Source of the DNA: Pseudomonadota bacterium
GTDB lineage: Bacteria; Desulfobacterota; Binatia; Binatales; Binataceae
Length of the DNA: 64,000 bases
Reading direction: 5' to 3'
Assembly (NCBI GenBank): GCA_021323945.1
Contig: JAJPKA010000014.1
Coordinates: forward strand, 310,001-374,000
Every line of letters begins with the position of its first letter. The first letter of the stretch is position 1. A model generated the notes under the pieces. It did not search any database, was not told the origin of the DNA, and saw only the letters and a program-made list of their open reading frames with translations. The position numbers and the translations under genes are program-made. Below are positions 36,420-43,675 of this stretch, piece after piece.

Positions 36420-36481
36420 AATTTAATAGGGAGTTCAGGGCGTACAGGTGAGAAAAGCGCCTCTCTTCCTTTATTGTGGTC

Positions 36482-36497
36482 GATGGGAACTCCCATC
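36482..36497. promoter_or_regulatory. Operator-like palindrome upstream of rtcB
   Basis: GATGGGAACTCCCATC has 6-bp arms around AACT. Its inner part GAACTCCC (36487-36494) is also complementary to GGGAGTTC at 36429-36436, 10 nt from the rtcB start, so two alternative pairings exist. A regulator site or leader structure is possible. Confidence 0.35.
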
Positions 36498-36625
36498 TCA
36501 ATGCTGGTGTTCAGCAGAGCGACAGCGGCGAATCTCGCCCCGCTTTGGGATCGCCGCGACAAGGCTAAATTCTTGAGAGCTGATTGTCACGCCGCGCGAC
36601 GATTGTGAATACCGACTGTGTTGCC

Positions 36626-37471
36626 TCAGGGAACCAAGACCAGATTGTCGATCAGGCGAGTAGAACCGACACGCGCAGCAATTGCCAACACTACTGGCCG
36701 GTCGATGTGCGTGACCTGCTCGAGCGTCTTGGCGTCGGCAGTCTCGATGTATTCGAGCTGCACTTCTGGAGTTTTCTGCAGCCAGGCGCTCGCCACGCTC
36801 ACCAACTGTTGCGGATCGCGCACGCCGGATTTGAAAGCGGCCTCCGCGGCACGCAGCGAACCATGCAACGCCAGCGCTTGCTGGCGTTGATCCGGGGTGA
36901 GGTATGCGTTACGTGAACTCATCGCCAGACCATCGGGTTCGCGAACAGTCGCTACTGGCACGATCTCGATGGGAAAGTTGAGATCCTGAACCATCCGTTC
37001 GATGGTGCGCAACTGCTGGTAATCCTTCTCGCCGAACAGCGCGATGTGAGGCTTGACAATATTGAACAGCTTCGCCACGACGGTAGTGACACCGCGGAAG
37101 TGTCCGGGCCGATGCGCCCCACAGAGACCTTTGGTCATTTCGGTGACCTCGACCCAGGTCTGAAAACCCTTCGGGTAGATAACATCGGGCTCGGGCGCGA
37201 ACAAAACATCGACCGGCACCTCGCGCATCAGCGCGCAATCACGCTCGAAATCTCGCGGGTAGCGCGAGAAATCCTCGTTCGGTCCGAACTGAGTTGGGTT
37301 AACAAAAAGTGAACTGGCCAGCAGGGTAGCCCTTTTGCGCCCCTCCCGCATCAAGGTGAGATGACCTTCATGGAGAAAGCCCATCGTTGGTACAAACGCG
37401 ATCGTTTCGCCGCGTTGGCGCGCGGCCTCGGCCCAACGTTGCATTTCATGCGGTAAAGCGATTATCTCCAT
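36626..37471 (-). CDS. panC: Pantothenate synthetase
   Basis: A 281-residue ligase that condenses pantoate and beta-alanine using ATP. It has the HIGH-like PTMGFLHEGHL, LFVNPTQFGPNEDFSRYPR, GEKDYQQL and SSRNAYLT motifs. It follows panB by 72 nt; the two supply pantothenate for CoA. No panD is in the window. Confidence 0.96.
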   Translation of the reverse strand: MEIIALPHEMQRWAEAARQRGETIAFVPTMGFLHEGHLTLMREGRKRATLLASSLFVNPTQFGPNEDFSRYPRDFERDCALMREVPVDVLFAPEPDVIYPKGFQTWVEVTEMTKGLCGAHRPGHFRGVTTVVAKLFNIVKPHIALFGEKDYQQLRTIERMVQDLNFPIEIVPVATVREPDGLAMSSRNAYLTPDQRQQALALHGSLRAAEAAFKSGVRDPQQLVSVASAWLQKTPEVQLEYIETADAKTLEQVTHIDRPVVLAIAARVGSTRLIDNLVLVP

Positions 37472-37543
37472 GGTGATTGCTCAGCTGATTCTCGTTCCGC
37501 TCTTTGCGCGATTGACCACCTGATGCTGGGTCAGGGCATCGCC

Positions 37544-38371
37544 CTAGGCCTTCTTACTGCTGTAACAATGTTGTGGCGCGGGGAAAGTTCGCTCGCGAAC
37601 TTCCCGAATGTAGCTGGAAGTGGCAGCAGCGACCTCCTGCCACAAACTGGCGTAGGGTTTTACGAAGCGAGGTACGGAGTCCTGAGTCAATCCCAGCATG
37701 TCATGCATCACCAGAACCTGACCATCGCAGGAGGGGCCCGCACCGATGCCGATCGTGGGAATAGTGAGCTTGTTGGTGATTTCGGCCGCCAAATCTGCCG
37801 GCATCCCCTCCAAGACTATCGAGAAAGCGCCAGCCTCCTCAACCGCCGTCGCGTCTTCAAGTAGACGCTCTCGACACCCGGCCGCACGTCCAGGTTGACG
37901 CCCCTGCACGCGGTGTCCGCCCATACGATGAATCGACTGGGGCGTGAGTCCGATATGGCCCATTACCGGTATGTCGACGTCGACCAGGCGGCGAATCGTT
38001 GCGGCCATGGTAGTACCGCCTTCGAGCTTAACGGCTTCAGCCCCTTCTTTAATTAGGCGTCCCGCGCTGCGTAGCGCTTGCTCGGGACTAACCTGATACG
38101 AGAGAAAAGGCAGGTCTGCAACTACCAGGGCGCGACGGCGGGCTCTCACTACCATTCTCAAATGATACATTACGTCCGCAAGCGTGACCGGCAGGGTGCT
38201 GTCGGCTCCCTGCACGACCATTCCCAGGCTGTCACCGATAAGAAGGATGTCGATTCCAGCCTGGTCGAAAATCTTTGCAAACGGATAATCATAAGCCGTA
38301 AGCATCGTAATCGGCGTTCCTGAGGCTTTCATCAGGGGCAAGTCGGTGATGCGAACCTTGTCGTGTGCCAT
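37544..38371 (-). CDS. panB: 3-methyl-2-oxobutanoate hydroxymethyltransferase
   Basis: A 275-residue TIM-barrel enzyme making ketopantoate from alpha-ketoisovalerate and methylene-THF. Motifs: MLTAYDYPFAKIFDQAG, LLIGDSLGMVVQG (metal Asp), VKLEGG, and GHIGLTPQS. I start at ATG 38371 with GGCGGAG just upstream; a much longer frame from TTG 38533 would translate the terminator hairpin and is rejected. The start lies only 26 nt after an intrinsic terminator, suggesting attenuation control. Confidence 0.95.
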   Translation of the reverse strand: MAHDKVRITDLPLMKASGTPITMLTAYDYPFAKIFDQAGIDILLIGDSLGMVVQGADSTLPVTLADVMYHLRMVVRARRRALVVADLPFLSYQVSPEQALRSAGRLIKEGAEAVKLEGGTTMAATIRRLVDVDIPVMGHIGLTPQSIHRMGGHRVQGRQPGRAAGCRERLLEDATAVEEAGAFSIVLEGMPADLAAEITNKLTIPTIGIGAGPSCDGQVLVMHDMLGLTQDSVPRFVKPYASLWQEVAAATSSYIREVRERTFPAPQHCYSSKKA

Positions 38372-38394
38372 AACTCCGCCAGTCCGGTCGACTA

Positions 38395-38428
38395 TATAAA
38401 AAACGGGGCTGCCTGACCGGCAACCCCG
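38395..38428 (-). terminator. Intrinsic terminator directly upstream of panB
   Basis: On the minus strand CGGGGTTGCC and GGCAGCCCCG form a 10-bp stem (one G-T pair) with a 5-nt loop, followed by six T and TATATA. It is the strongest terminator in the window. It lies 210 nt past btuD and 26 nt before panB, so it either ends the importer transcript or controls read-through into panB. Confidence 0.9.
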
Positions 38429-38640
38429 CATTCCATTGGGTATAAACCCAAAAAGCCTAGTCTCGTTCGGGGTCCCGGTCCTCCAGAGCGGATCCGGGCG
38501 CGAGCCCAAGCCAACACGCCTCGGCCGAAGCAATTCCTCGGCAGCTTGACCTTACCTTCTGTGTGCGACCAGCCGCAACGGAACAAACTTCTATCGCGAA
38601 CTGCCACAATAGTAAAGGAGCAGTGTCGAGCGATTCTTGT
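38429..38640 (-). ncRNA. Foldable leader upstream of panB, candidate cis-regulatory RNA
   Basis: On the minus strand this 212-nt stretch can form several hairpins before the terminator: a 7-bp stem with loop AATTG at 38524-38542; a stem CCCGG-A-TCC/GGA-CCGGG with one bulged A at 38474-38498, extended by CTCG/CGAG (38462-38465, 38501-38504); and TTGGGT/ACCCAA at about 38437-38452. A structured leader ending in a terminator before a biosynthetic gene fits a riboswitch or attenuator. Known pan-motif RNAs precede panB or panC genes and have bulged A residues; I cannot confirm a match. It may also be only the 3' UTR of btuD. Confidence 0.4.
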
Positions 38641-39447
38641 TTACGTTTTCATCGCGCCGCCCGGAAAAATGGCTGGTGCACCGGTGACGGGATTGCGACC
38701 TATTTGCACTGAGACGCCGTAAAGCTGCTCCAGATTTCGCACCGTTAGAACCTCGTCGGGGGGACCGAGGGCAAGCCTGGCTCCACCGCTCAACAGCAGC
38801 AGACGATCGGCATACGAGGCTGCAGCGTTAAGATCGTGCATCGTCGCCACAACAGCTATCCCTGAACGCGCGCAGAGCTCCCGGAATTGGCGAAGAATTT
38901 CGACCACGTGGCGCATGTCGAGGAATGCAGTGGGTTCATCAAGAAGCATCACGCGAGGCTGCTGGGCCAGTGCTCGTGCCAGGAACACACGCTTACGCTC
39001 CCCGCCGGAGAGTTCATCGATCGGGCGATCAGCCAAGGGAACCAGATCGAACAGCTCCATCGCACTTAGCGCCGCCGCTAGATCATGACGGGTTTCCAAA
39101 CGAAAGGCGCCGAGATGCGGTGCGCGACCCATAAGCACAATCTCGAGAACCGTGAAGCGAAACGCGACGGGATTTTCCTGCGCTACGGTAGCCAGAACAC
39201 GCGCGAGCTCACGTCGATTGTAGGCAGCCAGGGGCCGCTGCAGCAGCTCAATCTCCCCTCGGGATGGCCGTAGCGAGCCACCAGCTACCCTTAACAACGT
39301 TGATTTCCCCGCACCATTCGGCCCCACAATTGCGAGCATTTCACCGCGTTGCAGCGTGAAGGAAATGTCGTGCAGCACGCCTCGCTGACCATAGGCCGCA
39401 CTGACTTGCGTCAAGGCCAGGGCGACGTTGTCAGGCCTGCGGGTCAC
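38641..39447 (-). CDS. BtuD/FecE-type ABC ATPase (cobalamin or siderophore importer)
   Basis: A 268-residue ABC ATPase: Walker A GPNGAGKST, signature LSGGERKR, Walker B VMLLDEPTAFLD and the switch His in MHDLNAA. It matches the ATPases of BtuCD/FhuC-type importers. Start GTG overlaps the permease stop (GTGA). Substrate (B12, heme or ferric siderophore) is not decided by sequence; no TonB-dependent receptor is nearby. Confidence 0.9.
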   Translation of the reverse strand: MTRRPDNVALALTQVSAAYGQRGVLHDISFTLQRGEMLAIVGPNGAGKSTLLRVAGGSLRPSRGEIELLQRPLAAYNRRELARVLATVAQENPVAFRFTVLEIVLMGRAPHLGAFRLETRHDLAAALSAMELFDLVPLADRPIDELSGGERKRVFLARALAQQPRVMLLDEPTAFLDMRHVVEILRQFRELCARSGIAVVATMHDLNAAASYADRLLLLSGGARLALGPPDEVLTVRNLEQLYGVSVQIGRNPVTGAPAIFPGGAMKT

Positions 39448-40529
39448 AGCAAAAGTGATTTCCTGCCTTCACGGCGCAGGACGTAAATGAAAAAGGGACC
39501 ACCGCACAGCGCGGTTATTGCTCCGACCGGAAGTTCTGTAGGTGCTACCACAGTCCGGGCGATGAGATCCGCCGCCACCGTAAAGCCCGCTCCTGCCAAA
39601 AAGGAAGCGGGCAGCAGCAGGCGATGATCGGCGCCCAGTGCCAACCGCAGCAGGTGGGGAACGATCAGACCGACAAAGGAGATGATTCCGCTCACTGAGA
39701 CCGCCGCACCAATCATGACCGAGGTGGCCACGAAGATAATTCGTCGCACTCGAGCTATGTCGACACCTAGTTGAGCCGCATCGTCGTCTCCCAGACTGAG
39801 CAGGTTCATGTCTCGCGCGTAGCCGAGCAGGATTACCAAACCGCCAATAGCAGCCACTGATACAATCGCAACTTCTCGCCAAGTGGGAGCCTCGAAACTC
39901 CCCATCAACCAGAACAATATGCTCCGACTGAAATAGAAGTTGACGACGCTGTTGACCAGCATGATCGCGGCGCCCCAGAACGCGTTAAAAATCACGCCGA
40001 CCAACAACAAAGTGAACGGTTCGAGCCTTCCCTCGAGCCGGGCCAGGCGGTAGACGGCCAACATCGACAATAGCGATGCAACGAACGCGCACAGTGGAAC
40101 CAGGACGTCGGCCGCCGGCGCTTGCGTCAAAAGAGCCATGGCTAGAATGGCGCCGAGCGCACCCCCGCCGGAGATTCCGAGAATGCCCCCTTCCGCCAGC
40201 GGATTCCGCACCAAGGCTTGCAGCGCAGCACCAACCGTGGCTAACAAGGCGCCTACAATCGCCCCCATGAACACCCTGGGCAGTCTCGCACCGATCAGGA
40301 TTGCATGGTCAGGGCTCAAAGGGTCGCGAAGAGCGCGAAGCAGGTTTATATGGACACTCCCGAATGCAGTGGCGATCACTCCAACCATCGTGCTGCCGAT
40401 GCCCAGAATTCCAAGGGTCAACAGCATCCTGGTGCGAGTCAGATGAGCGGCATCAAGGCTTTCGAGCGAGACCGGCACCGGTTCTGGTCGCCGGGCTGCC
40501 GCAGCATGTTCGGAAATTTTGCCCCTCAT
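39444..40529 (-). CDS. FecCD/BtuC-type ABC permease
   Basis: A 361-residue permease with about ten helices and the family hallmarks GARLPRVFMGAIVGALLATVGAALQ (GARLPR), NPLAEGGILGISGGGA and the coupling region GIISFVGLIVPHLLRL. Type II importers of this kind move cobalamin, heme or siderophores. It overlaps the binding-protein gene by ATGA and the ATPase gene by GTGA, so the three are one translational unit. The N-terminal 35 residues are polar. Confidence 0.92.
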   Translation of the reverse strand: MRGKISEHAAAARRPEPVPVSLESLDAAHLTRTRMLLTLGILGIGSTMVGVIATAFGSVHINLLRALRDPLSPDHAILIGARLPRVFMGAIVGALLATVGAALQALVRNPLAEGGILGISGGGALGAILAMALLTQAPAADVLVPLCAFVASLLSMLAVYRLARLEGRLEPFTLLLVGVIFNAFWGAAIMLVNSVVNFYFSRSILFWLMGSFEAPTWREVAIVSVAAIGGLVILLGYARDMNLLSLGDDDAAQLGVDIARVRRIIFVATSVMIGAAVSVSGIISFVGLIVPHLLRLALGADHRLLLPASFLAGAGFTVAADLIARTVVAPTELPVGAITALCGGPFFIYVLRREGRKSLLL

Positions 40530-41428
40530 TGTGCAGCCCGTTCAGGAGCAAACACTTCCGGGTGAATCCGCCGAGCCAGCAACTCTAAAGTTTGTGCTAT
40601 CCGCGGCCCCGGATGCAGTGTGGGATCGTCTGGGTAACCAAATATCCGCCTTTCTCTGACTGCGGGAATTGAGGGAAATCTGGACCAGAACCGCGCGGGT
40701 GCAGGGGAATCGGTTCCCATTTGCCCGTCAAGAATAACCTCAGGACGGACAGCAACAATATATTCGATACTCAGGCGCGGCCAGGCTTGATTTGAAGCTT
40801 CTGCAATATTGCGCCCATGCGCGAGCCGTATCAATTCATCCAGATACGTTCCGGGTCCTACCGCGACCAGCGGTTCGTGCCCAACGACCATCAAAACGGT
40901 TCGCGGCTGAACGCTTGCCAGCCGCCCTTCGATAGCCTCGACTCGGGCACGGATCTGCGTGACCAGCTTCTGAGCTGCACTGCGCCTGTCGATGACTTCT
41001 CCGATTTTCCGAATGCTGGCCAGGATGGCTGCCACCGACCCGTCATCAACCATGAGGGTATTGATACCCATCGCTTGGAGAACGCGAATCTCTGGCAGGT
41101 CGGCCGAGGTCGGCAGGCCAATTACCAAAGTCGGCTTAAGGGCGAGAATGGCTTCGAGATTCGGCGTGATAAAACCGCCAATTTTAGGCAACCGCCGAGC
41201 TTGAGGAGGATAGTCGCAATATTGCGAAACCCCCACTACCTCGTTACCCGCCCCAAGCGCAAAAAGGCTCTCTGTGACTGAGGGTACGAGCGCGATCAGG
41301 CGTGGAGCACGAATCGAATCTGCTGGAGGGCGAGAGCCGCAACCGGCTGTGCAAACCGTAATCAGCCCAGCGATAAGCGCAGCGAGCCCCACGTGTGACG
41401 TGCGTTGGCCGCCATCTGACCAGCTCAC
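40526..41428 (-). CDS. BtuF/FecB-type periplasmic binding protein
   Basis: A 300-residue class III substrate-binding protein. The N-terminus has a hydrophobic segment ending TVCTAGCGS, a lipobox-like site, so it is probably a lipoprotein. Then RLIALVPSVTESLFALGAGNEVVGVSQYCDYP, the typical BtuF opening, two lobes and the linker helix. The conserved Glu pair that docks on the permease is probably SVTES and a later EYIVAVRPEV. Start GTG overlaps the stop of a 66-residue gene. Cobalamin is a likely but unproven ligand. Confidence 0.88.
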   Translation of the reverse strand: MSWSDGGQRTSHVGLAALIAGLITVCTAGCGSRPPADSIRAPRLIALVPSVTESLFALGAGNEVVGVSQYCDYPPQARRLPKIGGFITPNLEAILALKPTLVIGLPTSADLPEIRVLQAMGINTLMVDDGSVAAILASIRKIGEVIDRRSAAQKLVTQIRARVEAIEGRLASVQPRTVLMVVGHEPLVAVGPGTYLDELIRLAHGRNIAEASNQAWPRLSIEYIVAVRPEVILDGQMGTDSPAPARFWSRFPSIPAVRERRIFGYPDDPTLHPGPRIAQTLELLARRIHPEVFAPERAAQ

Positions 41429-41625
41429 GATTTTTTAACAATCTCGTAGCCCAGTTCCTCGATCGCCAGCACGACATCAGCCAAAGCGGTCAGATCCTGG
41501 ATTTCTGCATGACCCATTCGCACGCGTACCGCGTAATTGTAGCCGTAAGGATGCCTCGTCCTGCGGAACTCAAAGATCTCCCTTGCTAGCGACACTGGAT
41601 TTGCCTTTTTAGACGCAGGCTCCAT
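41425..41625 (-). CDS. Conserved-looking small protein coupled to the BtuF-type gene
   Basis: A 66-residue basic, soluble protein with no signal or membrane segment. It has a central aromatic stretch (HPYGYNYAVRVRMGHAE) followed by an amphipathic helix (LADVVLAIEELGYEIVKK). I do not recognise it. It is supported as a gene by its place: ATG start, 61 nt after the SdhE-like stop, and its TGA overlapping the GTG start of the binding protein (GTGA), as expected for translational coupling. It could be a small regulator or an accessory subunit; neither is shown. Confidence 0.65.
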   Translation of the reverse strand: MEPASKKANPVSLAREIFEFRRTRHPYGYNYAVRVRMGHAEIQDLTALADVVLAIEELGYEIVKKS

Positions 41626-41686
41626 AGCAGTTAAGGCACCCGGTCCCTGCGACCAGCATCAGAAACCGAGCTCGCAGTCAAAGCAG

Positions 41687-42568
41687 TCATGCCAGCATGC
41701 TCACTTGATTCTCGACTTCCTTGGTCGACACCATGTGGCGTTTGAAATCAAGCTCCGCCGGGCTGAAGCCTAGTGCCAGCCCTACGAACTGTGGCAGATG
41801 CAGGATCGGCAAATCGATGTTCGTACCCCGCGCTTTGGCAGCTTCCGCCTGTTGGCCGTCGAGGCTCAGATGGCAGAGCGGGCAAGGGGTCACCATGCAA
41901 TCAGCCCCTTTCTGTTTGGCTTCGCCGGTATGCTTGGCAGTCATCGCGTGCGAGTTGTCGGGATTGGAAGTCAGGATTGGGAAACCGCAACATTTCCCCT
42001 TTCCGCTGAAATCAGTAAGCTCGGCTCCGACCGCGTCAATCAGATTTTCGAGATAGTTTTTGCGGCCAGCGTCCTCCTTCGCTGGCGTTACTACCTCTGG
42101 TGGCCGGCGCATGAAGCAGCCATAAAAGGGAGAGACTTTAAGGCCGGTCAGCGGGCGCCTTATCTGAGCTTTGAGCCTATCTATTCCGTAGTCTTCGAAC
42201 AGCACCCATAGCAAATGTTTGACTTCAATCGTGCCCCGATATTGCAGCCCTTCCTCAGCCAAGTAGTCGCGGTTGATCTGCTCTCGATACTCGGGATCCT
42301 CTTTGAGACGCAAATTCGCCGCCCTCAACACGCCGGTACAGGTGCTGCAGATAGTCATTAGCGTCTCACCAAGCCTTTCGGCTTTGGCCAGGGTTCGCGC
42401 GTTGATTGGATCGGAGATGTACTTCGGGAGCACGCCGGCGCCATTGCAGGCCACGTCCCTCAACTCGTCCAACTCGATACCAAGACGAGCAGCGACCTTG
42501 GTAGCCGCCGTGTAAAGTTCCGGACAGCCTCCACGTGACACGCACCCGGGATAAAATGCGTATTTCAT
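41687..42568 (-). CDS. HdrB-like (SdhE-type) subunit of succinate dehydrogenase
   Basis: A 293-residue protein with CCG (cysteine-rich) domains as in heterodisulfide reductase HdrB and the third subunit of type-E succinate:quinone reductases. The C-terminal motif is complete: GKCCGFP then TPCPLCHLS. The N-terminal one reads ACNGAG and CSTCTG, with the Cys doublet replaced by Cys-Asn. It is thought to replace the cytochrome b anchor and pass electrons to quinone or thiol acceptors. Overlaps sdhB by ATGA. Confidence 0.88.
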   Translation of the reverse strand: MKYAFYPGCVSRGGCPELYTAATKVAARLGIELDELRDVACNGAGVLPKYISDPINARTLAKAERLGETLMTICSTCTGVLRAANLRLKEDPEYREQINRDYLAEEGLQYRGTIEVKHLLWVLFEDYGIDRLKAQIRRPLTGLKVSPFYGCFMRRPPEVVTPAKEDAGRKNYLENLIDAVGAELTDFSGKGKCCGFPILTSNPDNSHAMTAKHTGEAKQKGADCMVTPCPLCHLSLDGQQAEAAKARGTNIDLPILHLPQFVGLALGFSPAELDFKRHMVSTKEVENQVSMLA

Positions 42569-43524
42569 CGGTGCTTCTCCTCGGCCTTCTCGATGATGCG
42601 CCGAATCTGCGGCGCGCCAGGTGACTTGTGATGAATGTAGGGGATCGGGGCCTTGCCTCGACGCAATGCGCGCGCCGCCGTGGGCAGCAGACGCACTAAG
42701 CCCCTGATATTGGTCAAACCTTCAGATTCGACGGCCAGTTTTCCCTCGTCCAACACTCCACTTTTCTTAATCGAATCAGCAAAGCTGTAGTGATGACGTG
42801 CCGCGCGGGGATTTTGAATGCCAAGCTCGAAAGCTTTGTCCCGCAGAGCCATAATCCGCTCGGTGGGTGCAATCCCACGGGGACAGTGCTCGCTTGCCTC
42901 AAAGCAGTGCACGCAGTCCCACAAACCCTTGGACTCCTCAATATACTTGAACCGCTCTCTAGTAGCGGTGTCGCGCGGGTCGAAGACAAACCGGTAGGCC
43001 TTGGTCAGCGCCGCGGGCCCCATGAACCCAAAATCGACCGGTAGGACGGTGCAACCTTCGTCGCAAAGTCCGCAGTAATAGCAGCTCATTGCCTTGCGGA
43101 TGTCGGCCATTACGGAATCGGGGATGATGGTCTCGCCGTTTGCGGCGGTACCTGGGGGTTCCAGCCAGGGGTGGATGCGGTCGATCTTATTCCACAAGAA
43201 AGTATCCCAGTCAGAGACCAGGTCCTTGATGACTGGCATGTTGCGAACCGGGTCAACCGTGATCTCTGGGCTCTTTTGGGTAAGGGAGGAGACCCGGGTA
43301 GTACAGGCAAAGCAGGATTTGCCATTTGCCCTTATCGTGCAATCGCCGCAGTATCCACGCATGCACGAGGCACGAAAGGCTAGGGTACCGTCCAATTCAT
43401 CACGGATTTTTAACAGGCCATCCAGTACGGTGGCATCTTTGCCCAGCTCGATCTTGTAGTCGGAACGGCCCGGCTGGGTTTGGGTGCCCGGTTCTTTGCG
43501 ATAAACCTTGAATGTTACTTCCAT
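42565..43524 (-). CDS. sdhB: Succinate dehydrogenase/fumarate reductase iron-sulfur subunit
   Basis: A 319-residue iron-sulfur protein. Plant-type [2Fe-2S] ligands are in CMRGYCGDC and SCFAC; the C-terminal ferredoxin-like domain has CYYCGLCDEGC and CVHCFEASEHCPRG for the two remaining clusters. It relays electrons between SdhA and the HdrB-like subunit. It is about 80 residues longer than the E. coli SdhB at the C-terminus, as in type-E complexes. Confidence 0.93.
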   Translation of the reverse strand: MEVTFKVYRKEPGTQTQPGRSDYKIELGKDATVLDGLLKIRDELDGTLAFRASCMRGYCGDCTIRANGKSCFACTTRVSSLTQKSPEITVDPVRNMPVIKDLVSDWDTFLWNKIDRIHPWLEPPGTAANGETIIPDSVMADIRKAMSCYYCGLCDEGCTVLPVDFGFMGPAALTKAYRFVFDPRDTATRERFKYIEESKGLWDCVHCFEASEHCPRGIAPTERIMALRDKAFELGIQNPRAARHHYSFADSIKKSGVLDEGKLAVESEGLTNIRGLVRLLPTAARALRRGKAPIPYIHHKSPGAPQIRRIIEKAEEKHR

Positions 43525-43675
43525 TTTCCGATGTAGCGTTTTCCGCTTTCCTTGCGCTGTCGTCGCATCCGAGTTTTTCAGTTAAGCGCGTTAGACGAGG
43601 GCGTTTATTGGCTCGCTTCGCGGTCGCTCACCGCCTTTCACGCTGAGACAGAGAGTTCGCGCGTGAGCGCAGGCT

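Noticed and set aside
36323-36562. 79-codon minus-strand frame over the rtcB start
   Set aside because: It overlaps the conserved rtcB N-terminus in another frame and has no support.
38372-38533. N-terminal extension of panB by 54 codons from TTG
   Set aside because: It would translate the intrinsic terminator; family alignment begins at the ATG at 38371.
41429-41686. Cobalamin riboswitch upstream of the BtuF-type gene
   Set aside because: No B12-box-like sequence is visible, and the upstream space is taken by the coupled 66-residue gene.
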